From JAGQPD01 sp020426865 (GTDB lineage Bacteria > Planctomycetota > Planctomycetia > Pirellulales > Pirellulaceae), in the NCBI GenBank assembly GCA_041399065.1, contig JAWKTN010000010.1:310001-374000 (forward strand): 64,000 bases of DNA, given 5' to 3'. This document shows, piece after piece, positions 9,023 through 18,317 of the stretch. The translations under genes and the position numbers were made by a program. The notes under the pieces are model-generated. The model saw only the letters and a program-made list of their open reading frames with translations, had not been told where the DNA came from and searched no databases. Within the stretch, counting starts at the first letter, position 1. Each line of letters starts with the position of its first letter.

Positions 9023-10642
9023 ATGGCGGAAATATCGGATGCAATCGTGGGAATTCCGAGCTACCTGAAGCTCCACAGTGAAGAGGCGGTTGATTCCGCC
9101 GCGATCCAGAACGTCGTATATCCCGAGGTTGGCAAGTTGTGTCATGCGTTCGAAGTCGCCACCGGATGGTCGATGCAGTACGCAACGCACGGCGAGTCGG
9201 CGACGGCATCACGGCACGATGATTCCGAGCGAATATGGTCGATGTCGCTGCCGGCAGTGGACGGCCGTCGGGAAAGTTCGCTGTCGATCAACAAACGCGG
9301 TGCTGGCAGTCTATCACCAAGCGAACAGATCCCCCGTCATCACGCCTGTCGGTTGGCAACACACATTGGTCAGCTACTGGGGGAATTGCATCGCACGCAA
9401 CATGCGTTGTGGCGTAGCGAGGCCGAATTGGCAGCGTCCATTCCGCTGATCGGCCATAGTGACGAAGAGGAGTCGCATTGGCTAGCGGCGCGACTGGAGG
9501 CGATTTTGCGGAATGGCACCGACGCCGTGGCAGCTCATGCCGCATCACTCTACCTGCTCGACGACGCGACGAGCACGTTGAAATTACGTGCCGCTTCGGG
9601 ACTACCACTGACGCGGTTCTGCGATGCACCGCGAGAACTGCGTACGGCGATCGCCGACCTGGAAGCATTGGCCAATCACGCGGTAGTCATCAGCGATGTT
9701 GTCGAGTACCGCAATTGGAACTTGCCAGAGACGTCATTTGCATCATGCGTCTGCGTTCCGGTGGCGACAACGACCGTCCCGATCGGTACGCTGTGGATCC
9801 ATTCGGCATTGCACCGGCATTTTGATCAAGCCGACGTGAACATTATCGATATCGTTGCCGGGCGTCTGGCGAGCGAACTGGAGCGAGAAGTGCTATTGCG
9901 AGAGGCGCGGCAATCTCGCACAACGACGGTGAGCGTCCCGCGAACATCAAAAGCGACTGTCGCGAATCCTGTCTTTCCTGTGATCGACGGATGGCAACTG
10001 GCAGCTGGCAATGTTCGCGGAGCGGCGTCGCCGTACGAATTGGCTTATTGGCATGTAGGGCAAGACGACCAGCTGAAGATCGCTGCGTTGAAAACGTACG
10101 AAGACGAACCAAACAGCGCGCGGCATATTCCCTTGTTGGAAGGAGTGTTGTCGGCCACCGCCAGCACGGCGGACCTGGCGAGTGTCGTCGCGTGTGCTAA
10201 CGAAACATTGTGGTCGCGTTCAAGCGGTGACGGCTTCGTCGAATCGTTCCTCGGCCAGCTCGAACCCAAACAGGGAAAGCTGCGATTCATCAAGGCAGGC
10301 GGAATGGTGGCATTTCTCATTCACCCTCACGCCTGGCAGGCTCTGGGTAGTGACACGCCTTCGCTCGGGACCGACCCCGAGATCGGTTACGCCGTGGAGA
10401 GCGAGTCCTTGTCGCCGGGGGATGTCTTGCTCGTGCTCTCAGCCTCCGAAGGAATGGAGCTGCACGAATTGGATGGTCGTGAGCTCGTAGGGATTGAGTT
10501 CGCGGAACTCTTGCTCCGCCACAACCATCTCTCCGCCGAAGAAATGCTGCAATTGGTCAGCCAACTGTGGCGGTCCCAGGCTGGATTCGACGATTCATCC
10601 GCTGTCGCTTTAGTGTTGAAACACGAAGCGAACTCGACGTAG
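9023..10642 (+). CDS. GAF domain plus SpoIIE/PP2C-like domain, probably inactive phosphatase
   Basis: 539 aa from the ATG at 9023. Residues about 150-295 read as a GAF domain (AASLYLLDDATSTLKLRAASGL ... VCVPVATTTVPIGTLWI). Residues about 325-535 align in order with the RsbU/SpoIIE PPM fold: FLGQLEPKQGKLRFIKAGG, LSPGDVLLVLSASEGMELHE and FDDSSAVALVL. The usual metal ligands are mostly missing: the GGDFYD and DVSGKG motifs are not found, AGH is AGG, and TDG is SASEG; only the final DD remains. It may act as a pseudophosphatase in partner-switch signalling. No anti-sigma partner is adjacent. Confidence 0.75.
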   Translation: MAEISDAIVGIPSYLKLHSEEAVDSAAIQNVVYPEVGKLCHAFEVATGWSMQYATHGESATASRHDDSERIWSMSLPAVDGRRESSLSINKRGAGSLSPSEQIPRHHACRLATHIGQLLGELHRTQHALWRSEAELAASIPLIGHSDEEESHWLAARLEAILRNGTDAVAAHAASLYLLDDATSTLKLRAASGLPLTRFCDAPRELRTAIADLEALANHAVVISDVVEYRNWNLPETSFASCVCVPVATTTVPIGTLWIHSALHRHFDQADVNIIDIVAGRLASELEREVLLREARQSRTTTVSVPRTSKATVANPVFPVIDGWQLAAGNVRGAASPYELAYWHVGQDDQLKIAALKTYEDEPNSARHIPLLEGVLSATASTADLASVVACANETLWSRSSGDGFVESFLGQLEPKQGKLRFIKAGGMVAFLIHPHAWQALGSDTPSLGTDPEIGYAVESESLSPGDVLLVLSASEGMELHELDGRELVGIEFAELLLRHNHLSAEEMLQLVSQLWRSQAGFDDSSAVALVLKHEANST

Positions 10643-10690
10643 CCATTGCTTTGGATTTGGCCGATGGTGGAGCGAGTAGGAGAGGTCATC

Positions 10691-12943
10691 ATGTCGACCC
10701 AAACGGCCTGCCGAAACCTGTTTACGGCGCTGTCGATCGCTTTCATGGTCGTCTCGTCGGCCGTGGCTCAGAAGGTAGGAGACGTATATGTCGTTGTGGA
10801 GGAATCGGCACTGCGGCGGGATGGTGGCACGGTCGGAGTGCTCCAGCCCTACGAATTCGTGCGATTGGTCGAGCAAAAAGAGGGACAGTGGACGGTGCTG
10901 TCGGACGTCTACGGCCATGGCGTGGTTGACCTATCAACGCTCGCTGACTTGACGACGGCGCAACGGCGTATCGAACAGGCGTTGCAGAAGAACCCACGCG
11001 ACTACGACGCATACTGTTGTTTGGCCGGAATCTGTAAGGTACAGCGCAACTACGAACTGGCGCGACGTTGGTACAATCAGGCGGTCGACATTTCGCCGCA
11101 GCGGGCTGACGCATTCCTCGGCAGAAGCGAATTGGCACTGTGTACCGACGAGCTTGAACTGGCACTCACGGACTGCAATCGTGCGATGGAGCTCCTGCCG
11201 AGCTCGTCGGCCGGGTACGTCCAACGCAGTGTGATCTTGTTACGACAGCGCGAGTACGACAGCGCGATTGAAGAGTGTTCCCGGGCGATTGCGCAAAATG
11301 AGCGGGCCTTTGTCCCCTACAACCATCGCGCAAACGCATATCGCGCCAAGCGTGATTTTGTCGCGGCGATGTCGGACTATGGGCGGGCGCTGGAGATCGA
11401 ACCGTTGTTCGCGAATTGCCTGGTAGATCGCGGGATAGCGTACGACGCACAAGGCTCCTATGTGCCGGCGCTGACCGATTTCAGTCGGGCTCTGGAACTG
11501 AATCCAACCTATGCATTGGCGTACGTTCAGCGTGCCGGCTGTTGGGAGAAGGTTGGTCAGCCGGAGCGGGCGGCGAAAGACTATCAATCGGCGATCAGTG
11601 CCGATCCGCGAAACGCTGAATTGTATTGTGCCCGGGCCGGCTTCTATCGGCGGCATGGCCAATTCGAGTTGGCGTTGAACGACTTCGTGCAGGCCTTGCA
11701 GATGAACCCGCTGTCGCGCGAAGCGTTGAATGGACGTGGCATGTTGTATCGCCAGATGGGCGCCTATGATCGAGCGGTTGACGATTTTTCTCGGTGCATT
11801 GAAATCGATTCGAGCGACACCTCGGCACTCGCCAGTCGTGGCCACGTTCGTCAACTGCAGGGTGATCTCGACGCCGCGGCGCGCGATTTCGACAAATCAA
11901 TCGAGATCGATCCGGACGGCGAGATGTCGTATCTCTACCGCGGATTGATGCGGTTGGACCAACAACGACTCGAGGAGGCGATCGCTGACTTCGACCAGGC
12001 GGTGAAACTGGCGCCCGACTGGGAAGAGGTATCGTTTCATCGAGCACGCGCCTTTGCTGCTCGAGGCGATCATCAATCGGCGATCCAAGACTACGAACGG
12101 GTACTACAAATCAGCCCTAACCACGGTCCATCGCTGAACAATCTGGGAGTCATTCGACTGGAACGCGGAGAACTTGGTGAAGCCGAAAAGTTTTTTCAGA
12201 ACGCCATTGCGGTTGACGGTGGCGATACGCTGGCCCTTACCAACTTAGGGCGCGTCCACATGCGACGGGGCCAGTACTCGCAGGCGATCAATCAATTCAC
12301 CGCGTCGTTGCTGTGGGCGCCGCAGCGAAGCGAGGCATACGACCTGCGCGGTGAGTGCTGGGAGGCGCTCGCACAGTTTTCTCGGGCCGTCGAAGACTAT
12401 GGTCGCAGTCTGGAAATCGACGCCAAACAATACAGCGTGCTGATTCATCGTGCACTTTGTTGGCATCGGCTAAGCGAAGTGGAAAAGGCGCTTCAGGACC
12501 TGGATCAAGCCATTGACTTGGAGCCAGGTCAAACAACGGCGATGTTGAACCGCGGGTATATCCTGGAACGGATTGGGAGGTTCGCGGACGCTCGAACTGA
12601 CTACGATCGCGCCGTGAAAGTCGCGCCAAAAGACGCCTCGGCCCATAAACATCTCGGGTGGCTTCTTGCCACGTGCCCCGTAGCCGACATGCGTGACGGG
12701 ACACTGGCGGTGGAGCACTCGCTGTTGGCCTGTGAACTAACGCAGTGGGGCGATGCGAACGTTCTGGAGACACTCGCCGCCGGCTATGCTGAACAAGGCC
12801 AGTTCGAAAAGGCAGTGGAAACACAAGACCGCGCCGTGGCATTGTACGGCGCCGTGGCATTGTACGGCGACCAACAGCAAGTCGAAGAAGCCAACACCCG
12901 CCTGGGGCTCTACCGGAGCAAACGGGCATACCACACCGAGTGA
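10691..12943 (+). CDS. Exported TPR protein with N-terminal SH3-like domain
   Basis: 750 aa. The ATG at 10691 has AGGAGAGG just upstream and is followed by a signal peptide ending SSAVAQ. Residues about 28-80 (VGDVYVVVEESALRRDGGTVGVLQPYEFVRLVEQKEGQWTVLS) resemble a bacterial SH3-like domain. The rest is roughly sixteen consecutive TPR units of about 34 residues, with recurrent ALELNP/ALEIDP helix endings. It is probably a periplasmic protein-interaction scaffold. It lies 48 bp after the GAF-SpoIIE gene on the same strand and may be co-transcribed. An 18-bp duplication near the end repeats VALYGA. Confidence 0.85.
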   Translation: MSTQTACRNLFTALSIAFMVVSSAVAQKVGDVYVVVEESALRRDGGTVGVLQPYEFVRLVEQKEGQWTVLSDVYGHGVVDLSTLADLTTAQRRIEQALQKNPRDYDAYCCLAGICKVQRNYELARRWYNQAVDISPQRADAFLGRSELALCTDELELALTDCNRAMELLPSSSAGYVQRSVILLRQREYDSAIEECSRAIAQNERAFVPYNHRANAYRAKRDFVAAMSDYGRALEIEPLFANCLVDRGIAYDAQGSYVPALTDFSRALELNPTYALAYVQRAGCWEKVGQPERAAKDYQSAISADPRNAELYCARAGFYRRHGQFELALNDFVQALQMNPLSREALNGRGMLYRQMGAYDRAVDDFSRCIEIDSSDTSALASRGHVRQLQGDLDAAARDFDKSIEIDPDGEMSYLYRGLMRLDQQRLEEAIADFDQAVKLAPDWEEVSFHRARAFAARGDHQSAIQDYERVLQISPNHGPSLNNLGVIRLERGELGEAEKFFQNAIAVDGGDTLALTNLGRVHMRRGQYSQAINQFTASLLWAPQRSEAYDLRGECWEALAQFSRAVEDYGRSLEIDAKQYSVLIHRALCWHRLSEVEKALQDLDQAIDLEPGQTTAMLNRGYILERIGRFADARTDYDRAVKVAPKDASAHKHLGWLLATCPVADMRDGTLAVEHSLLACELTQWGDANVLETLAAGYAEQGQFEKAVETQDRAVALYGAVALYGDQQQVEEANTRLGLYRSKRAYHTE
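12833..12868 (+). repeat. 18-bp tandem duplication inside TPR gene
   Basis: Two perfect copies of GCCGTGGCATTGTACGGC (12833-12850 and 12851-12868). The reading frame is kept and the protein repeats AVALYG. It breaks the TPR spacing near the C-terminus, so it looks recent. Confidence 0.9.
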
Positions 12944-12986
12944 TCGCCGACAGGTGTGACGACAGTGTGGCGTCGAACGAGATGCA

Positions 12987-14804
12987 CTAGAACTTCCAGC
13001 GAAGTTCCATCCGCGCGCCGGCCAGGTCGGCTTCATCATCGCGCCAACCGTACATGGCATCCATGCGGACTAGCCACGCCCAGTTGATGGGAATCTGGTA
13101 ACGCATCCCCAGCGCGTATTGGTCTCCCTTCGCATTACGATTGGGGTCGTTGCCACGGGTTTGTAGCATTGCTGCTTCTAGAATCAGCTGGTTCGTGAAG
13201 CCAGCCCCCAGCAGATTGACCCCCAAGGCTCCGCCCCACGTGTCGTTGGCGGTGGGGTCCAAGGTGGGATATCCCGTGAGCCCGTCCGATTCAAAGTTGA
13301 TGCCGGTGTTCAAGAGCAGCCCGAATGGGCTGGCAACCGCCTGCGGCCGGCCGAACCCGGCGAACAGGTTCAGATACGGTACGACGAAATTCGGATTGGA
13401 GGATATCAAGGCGTTTTCGACCAGCAATAGTTGGCCATCGGCCGTTTGCGGACCAGCGACAGGATCTTGTCCTGCGTTGACGATCACACGTATGGAATTC
13501 GAGACGCGATGCCAATAACGGCGGGTGTAACTTAGCGCCAAGTTGTGGTAGCTCAATCCTTGCCCGGTCTGATCGTCGAGAAATGCATAGCCCGCCTCGA
13601 TGTAGCCGTTGTATGCCTCGATGAATGCGGCCATCCCGTATCCGCGGGCGTCGTTGTCGGAGGCAAATGCCGGGCTGTCGATGTCTTCGAGTATCGCGAA
13701 GAATGTCAGGTCGTAGTTCGACCAGTCCAGGATGCGACTGTTTTTCGCAGGGATCGTCACCGAGACCGCTTCGACCGCGTCAAAAAACCAGATGCCGTTC
13801 TGGTACAGCATCGGATACTTGCCGATCACGAATGGCAGGTCGATGGCGGGAAATCGGTTATCGAAACCAGCCATGATGTAGCCGAGATCGCCTTCAAAGA
13901 ACAGCGTATCAAAATCCTTGTCAAACTCTTCGCGCAAATCAAATCGGTCGCCGTCAAATTCGACTCGCGTGAATCGGTTGGCCTTGTCCAGCGGTCCCCA
14001 GAACGCATGCAGGCGTTCGGTCCCCGTCAACCGGAGGTCGAAGTCAAGATTCAATCGATTCGCCCAGACGCCAAGTTCGCGATTGCCATTGTCAACGTAC
14101 GCTGCCGCCGTGCGGAAGTCGCCGAAAACCAGAAAGCTGGGCATGATCAAGTTTGTGTCGCTCCCCAGGTTGATTGCTGGTGGCAGTTCGCCAGGCAAGT
14201 ACAACCCGCGTCCCCATTCGACAAGCGGACGTTGCGTGGGGTTGCAGAGTTTGCCTTCGTAGACCCACGTTGCCGCTTCGGGATCGTACGGCAGATGGCC
14301 ATAGTCGGGGTCCGGAATGAATGGAGAACACGATTCACCAGCAGGCTGGCCTGTCTCCTCTCGAGGTGCTGGCGATTTCGTCGGGGACGGCGGCTTTTGC
14401 ACGTCGCCGTCGGGCCGAGTCGCCACGCGCAAAGGATCGATCGTCCCGTACGGAAACATGGTGTCGGGAGTTGTTGGGGACGGCGGAGTTGGCGATGGAG
14501 GCCAGTCGTCGACGGCGACGCGGCTTGGGACAAAGGGAGAGCTGCCCGGCGCTGGAACGGCACTTTGGGGGAGGATGGTGTTTTGGCCGCTTAGGCGCGA
14601 AGTGTCGAACAGCTGTCTATTACGCACCCGACCAGCGGCGTCCGAAGTGTAGATCGACGACGAGAAGATGCCGTCGACGGGCGGCAAACGTGAGGGGTTG
14701 AGTAGTGGCGCTGGAGATTGGGCGAAAGCGGTAGCGACGCACGTCGCCAAGGCGGCGAGCAGGGCCAGAGTCCGGAGATATCGTGAGTGCCACCGATGTA
14801 ACAT
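12987..14804 (-). CDS. Outer-membrane beta-barrel (porin-like) protein
   Basis: 605 aa from the ATG at 14804, followed by a signal peptide (RYLRTLALLAALATCVATAFAQ). Residues 30-170 are Pro/Ser/Thr-rich linker. The remainder has alternating amphipathic strands, for example LNLDFDLRLTGTERLHAFWG, GYIEAGYAFLDDQTG and LSYTRRYWHRVSNSIRVIVN, and it ends in ARMELRWKF. A C-terminal Phe on an amphipathic strand is the usual outer-membrane barrel signature. The start lies 10 bp after the stop of the multiheme cytochrome, so the two are one operon. It may be a pore paired with the cytochrome, or a substrate porin. Confidence 0.75.
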   Translation of the reverse strand: MLHRWHSRYLRTLALLAALATCVATAFAQSPAPLLNPSRLPPVDGIFSSSIYTSDAAGRVRNRQLFDTSRLSGQNTILPQSAVPAPGSSPFVPSRVAVDDWPPSPTPPSPTTPDTMFPYGTIDPLRVATRPDGDVQKPPSPTKSPAPREETGQPAGESCSPFIPDPDYGHLPYDPEAATWVYEGKLCNPTQRPLVEWGRGLYLPGELPPAINLGSDTNLIMPSFLVFGDFRTAAAYVDNGNRELGVWANRLNLDFDLRLTGTERLHAFWGPLDKANRFTRVEFDGDRFDLREEFDKDFDTLFFEGDLGYIMAGFDNRFPAIDLPFVIGKYPMLYQNGIWFFDAVEAVSVTIPAKNSRILDWSNYDLTFFAILEDIDSPAFASDNDARGYGMAAFIEAYNGYIEAGYAFLDDQTGQGLSYHNLALSYTRRYWHRVSNSIRVIVNAGQDPVAGPQTADGQLLLVENALISSNPNFVVPYLNLFAGFGRPQAVASPFGLLLNTGINFESDGLTGYPTLDPTANDTWGGALGVNLLGAGFTNQLILEAAMLQTRGNDPNRNAKGDQYALGMRYQIPINWAWLVRMDAMYGWRDDEADLAGARMELRWKF

Positions 14805-14814
14805 TCTGGTTCGT

Positions 14815-16848
14815 CTAGCGTATGAAAAAGTCGTAGGAGTCTTCATGAAAATCGAGCATGCGTTCATTCATGGAGCGTTCCATTTCCGGAGTCGCACCGC
14901 AAAACCGCATGAAGTAGATCGGTTCCGCTCGGCTACGCATCCGGACCGACAATCGATAGGGACCTGGTTCGCAGACTCGATCGGCGGGGACACGGTACTT
15001 GGCGTTGCGGGTCCCCAGCGGTGGCAGCGAATGGGCTTCCATCCGAATGAATGGCGGATGATTGAGCGTTGATATCGGGAAGGCGCTAGGGCGGATAAAC
15101 GGCAACTGGTCGATGTCCACATTGATGGGCAGATACATTTCTCGGTCAGTACCCTTGACATGCGTGATCAGGAACTTCGTCTGCAGGTTGAACAGCTGTT
15201 GGTCTGCGGGGATCCGGCGCGCGGCGACTTCCAGGGAATGGAGATCGGCCATATCGCCGTTGCGATCGACATAGCCTGATTCCCACAAATGATTGCCACG
15301 TGGCCCGGTGAGCACGACATTCAGCCACACTTGTGGCTGGGCGCCGAGTGACCCGCTGGGCATGTTGTGACCCGAGTTCAAATTGGTAACGGCGTAGTGA
15401 AACTCCAGAGCCCGGCCGGAGACCGGTTGGGAGGTGAAGAAGGGGCCTTCGATGTGCGAACCACGTTCCATGAGTTCACGGCGAGTTTCCTTCTTCATTG
15501 CCAAAGTCTTCAGGTTGGCAGCGATGATTTCACGAGCGTCGTAGCGATCGTCGGCTTCGGCCCAAACTTTGGGGAATGTCGCTGCAGTTTTCTTGCCTTC
15601 CAACGGTTCCTCGAATTCGTCGGTTCCCCAACCAGCTCGCCAGTCAAACTGAAGCCACTGCTGCTTCGACCATTTCTCGGCCTTGGGGTTGAATGGAAAA
15701 ACGCCTGGATGTGCAATCGAGTACCCTGGCCCGTAGAACAAGTGATTCGAGTGGCGGCGATCGGGGCTGACAGGCTTGTCGTTGACAATCGCCACGGGCG
15801 CGGTCTCAAACCCGAGCGGTTGCCCGGGGACCTTGCCCATGTGGCAGTCCTGGCAGCGAATCCCCGCTTTGCAGGCCGGCGAAGCACGGTACTGCTCCCA
15901 CACTACCTCCAACTTGATGCCCGGAAGTACCGCCACCTGATGGCAAGAGACACAAAAGTGGCTTGTGCTGATTTGTTCGAAGTGGATCACCCGCGTATGG
16001 ATATTCTGACCGGGTTTTTTGTCTTCCGGTGATGTCTTTACCTTGTAATGGTCCTTCTTGGCGAGAACTTCGGCCAGCCCTTCACCATAGCCCGCGCCAA
16101 AGACAGGATCAAACAAACTGCCCGGCTCCATCCGCCGCTCACCATTGACCTTACCGTAGGCCTCCTTCACTCGGTGACAGACGACACAGGTGACGCCTTC
16201 ATAGGCAGCAGGTATCGAATTGATGATCGGCTCGTTTCTTGGATGGCCGATGGAAGTTCCGACAGGCGAATGGCACCGCATACAGAAATAACCAATCGTC
16301 CCTTGCGCCAGATCATTGATCGTCTGCTCAAATCGATGAAACATCGGCGAGATGGCCGCATACGCATGATTCGACACCGCCCATTCATCGTAGATCTTTT
16401 CGTGGCATGTCCGGCACTCCTTCGCCGACGGATACATCGATTTGCTGAATACTTCCAGGTGCGGATCGGGACCGTCAAGTTTCGCTTCCTTTTCGCCGCC
16501 GTCGGACTTTGCCGGTGGCGACTTGCCGTGCGGCGATACGACAGGAGGAGGCGGAAAGAGCCCGCTATCCTTCAACGACGTTCCCGGCGGTCGACGGTTT
16601 GCGCTCGGTAGCGGTGGCGCCGGGATGAGCAGATCATCCGCATCGCCTTCCGCCTCGTCGCTCACGCCCCCCGGCGATTGGACCGGTGGCGGCAAGAGGC
16701 TACTTGCCCCCCCTGCTTCGGACGACGGCAATCGCTCCACCTGCGAGTCCGTTGCCGCAAGCGCCATCGGCGAATTCCAAATCGAAAACGCAAAAACAAA
16801 CGCGGCGGTGGCCAGGTTTGGTGTTTTCATCTCACCGACTTTGAACAT
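14815..16848 (-). CDS. Exported multiheme (five CxxCH) cytochrome c
   Basis: 677 aa. The ATG at 16848 has AGGGA upstream; an alternative ATG lies 18 bp downstream. A signal peptide (TAAFVFAFSIWNSPMALAA) is followed by about 110 residues rich in Pro and Ser. Five heme-binding motifs follow: CRTCH, CMRCH, CVVCH, CVSCH and CQDCH, with nearby His such as WAVSNHAYA that could be distal ligands. The order resembles the cytochrome c554 type. The C-terminal 200 residues form a separate beta-rich domain. It should sit in the periplasm and carry electrons; donor and acceptor are unknown. The barrel gene follows 10 bp downstream. Confidence 0.85.
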   Translation of the reverse strand: MFKVGEMKTPNLATAAFVFAFSIWNSPMALAATDSQVERLPSSEAGGASSLLPPPVQSPGGVSDEAEGDADDLLIPAPPLPSANRRPPGTSLKDSGLFPPPPVVSPHGKSPPAKSDGGEKEAKLDGPDPHLEVFSKSMYPSAKECRTCHEKIYDEWAVSNHAYAAISPMFHRFEQTINDLAQGTIGYFCMRCHSPVGTSIGHPRNEPIINSIPAAYEGVTCVVCHRVKEAYGKVNGERRMEPGSLFDPVFGAGYGEGLAEVLAKKDHYKVKTSPEDKKPGQNIHTRVIHFEQISTSHFCVSCHQVAVLPGIKLEVVWEQYRASPACKAGIRCQDCHMGKVPGQPLGFETAPVAIVNDKPVSPDRRHSNHLFYGPGYSIAHPGVFPFNPKAEKWSKQQWLQFDWRAGWGTDEFEEPLEGKKTAATFPKVWAEADDRYDAREIIAANLKTLAMKKETRRELMERGSHIEGPFFTSQPVSGRALEFHYAVTNLNSGHNMPSGSLGAQPQVWLNVVLTGPRGNHLWESGYVDRNGDMADLHSLEVAARRIPADQQLFNLQTKFLITHVKGTDREMYLPINVDIDQLPFIRPSAFPISTLNHPPFIRMEAHSLPPLGTRNAKYRVPADRVCEPGPYRLSVRMRSRAEPIYFMRFCGATPEMERSMNERMLDFHEDSYDFFIR

Positions 16849-17382
16849 CCATGTTCCCTAATGCTCGCCGTGTGATAACGTGGGTCGCACTTTTGTTTGC
16901 CAGGCGGCTGGCGCCGCTCCGCTTCCATCGATCTCACCGACTTCAACCAAAATATTCGGGTGAACCATCGCTAGCATCGTTGCGTAGATACTGCGGGTCC
17001 TGACTGATAGTTCGGTTGAATCGCAGACGACATTGCACAGTTAATGGCGCGGCCAGCTTAGCCCGCGAGTCCGTTATTACCGGCAAAATATGTCGAGTCG
17101 CTGATTGCGGCTGCGCCGCGAGCAGTCCACCGTTGCGACTCGCTCAACCGCTAGTTCTTGCCGTGAGGACTCACGCAACAACTGCCATTATCGTTCATCT
17201 CTTTGAATTCCGCAGAAAATGCGGGCTAGACTTTTCGGATAGAGCAACCGTGGTGCACTGAGAATGACCGCGACCACGGTTCAGATTGTACTGCCTGCGA
17301 GGATCGCAATAAGGCGCGAGGGTTTTGACGATTAGCCTAAGGGCAAGGGTCTGTATTCCATTAAGATGGAAGGGTAGTTTCC
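16849..17382. other. Intergenic region without recognised gene
   Basis: 534 bp between the divergent cytochrome and SRPBCC genes. The one 81-codon frame here has no recognisable domain or ribosome site. Promoters for both flanking genes are expected, but none could be placed. Confidence 0.5.
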
Positions 17383-17937
17383 ATGCGTAAATTCATCGGT
17401 TTCCTTGCTTTCGTGGTCCTCGTGGTCGTTGGTGCCGGTGCTGGACTTTGGCATCAGGGCGGACGTACCTACGTTGTCAATGCCGAGACGCTCGTAGCAG
17501 CAACACCCGACGAAGCTTTTCCGTACCTGTCTGAACCACAGCTCGTCAGCGAATGGGTACAGTCCTTCGTGGAAGGGACATCTACGTCGGACGAGCGAGG
17601 CGAAGGTGCCGAAGCAAAATTTGTTGCCGAGGAACAAGGGATTCGCACGGAAGTCCTGGAGAAAGTCACGCGCTACGAGCCGGCACGAGCTTACGAATGT
17701 ACGTTGAATTGCGACTACGTCGAGATTACCAATAGCTACGAGCTGTTCGCTCAGGCCGATGGCACGGAAGTCAAACAAGTGCTGAAAGCCAAATGCAAAG
17801 GTGTGGCTCGCATTCTTATGCCGCTGATCGGATCGAGCATCAAGCAGCGACTGGACGAAGATCTCGCTCGCTTGAAGGAGACCCTCGATGGCCCCTCCTC
17901 GGCCGAGCCAAGCGACAAAGTGGCCCTTCGCCAGTAA
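17383..17937 (+). CDS. SRPBCC-family protein with N-terminal membrane anchor
   Basis: 184 aa. Residues 4-22 (FIGFLAFVVLVVVGAGAGL) form a membrane anchor or uncleaved signal. From about residue 32, VNAETLVAATPDEAFPYLSEPQLVSEWVQSF is the classic start of a START/polyketide-cyclase-like SRPBCC fold, which binds hydrophobic ligands in a helix-grip pocket. The last third has the long helix expected of the fold (IGSSIKQRLDEDLARLKETL). The ligand is unknown. The stop is 1 bp from the end of a possible small gene on the other strand. Confidence 0.8.
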   Translation: MRKFIGFLAFVVLVVVGAGAGLWHQGGRTYVVNAETLVAATPDEAFPYLSEPQLVSEWVQSFVEGTSTSDERGEGAEAKFVAEEQGIRTEVLEKVTRYEPARAYECTLNCDYVEITNSYELFAQADGTEVKQVLKAKCKGVARILMPLIGSSIKQRLDEDLARLKETLDGPSSAEPSDKVALRQ

Positions 17938-17938
17938 C

Positions 17939-18205
17939 CTAGAATGGACGAGCTGGTCGGGACGGCAGCACCGCCCACTGTACGGCTACGAAGGCGATGA
18001 CCGCTCCTACGAATAGAATGATGCTGCTGACCGACATTGTCTGCCACTCCCGTGTTGGTGCGGTCGCCGATGCCCGAGGTCCTTTCCTCAAGGCCTGAGC
18101 GACCTGTCGTTCAACGTCAATTATCGCGGTGTCCACCGTCGATGGGATCCCCCACTTGAGTCCAATTTCTGGTTTTTTGCCCGAGGTCCGCGTTAAGACG
18201 GGCAA
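17939..18205 (-). CDS. Possible small membrane protein
   Basis: 88 codons from a TTG at 18205, or only 32 aa from the ATG at 18037. The last 30 residues contain a convincing transmembrane helix (SSIILFVGAVIAFVAVQWAVL), and the part before it (DVERQVAQALRKG) looks like ordinary helical protein. No ATG exists before the helix and no clear ribosome site was found. It is convergent with the SRPBCC gene. It may be a real small protein or chance. Confidence 0.35.
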   Translation of the reverse strand: MPVLTRTSGKKPEIGLKWGIPSTVDTAIIDVERQVAQALRKGPRASATAPTREWQTMSVSSIILFVGAVIAFVAVQWAVLPSRPARPF

Positions 18206-18317
18206 ACCTTTTCGGTCAATCTCGATTTCAGGCCTTCGATGCCGGCTGCGCGATGCTTAGAATGGACGCTGTGATTATGAATCGCGATCTTGATGTAATT
18301 CCCTTGGTAGTCCAGTC

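Noticed and set aside
13545..14594. 349-codon open frame on the plus strand
   Set aside because: It lies within the barrel gene on the opposite strand, which has a signal peptide and a proper C-terminus. This frame has neither.
15367..16032. 221-codon plus-strand frame opposite the cytochrome
   Set aside because: It is antisense to a gene with five CxxCH motifs and has no domain of its own.
17016..17261. 81-codon frame between cytochrome and SRPBCC genes
   Set aside because: No ribosome site and no protein-like pattern, and both flanking genes need promoter space here.
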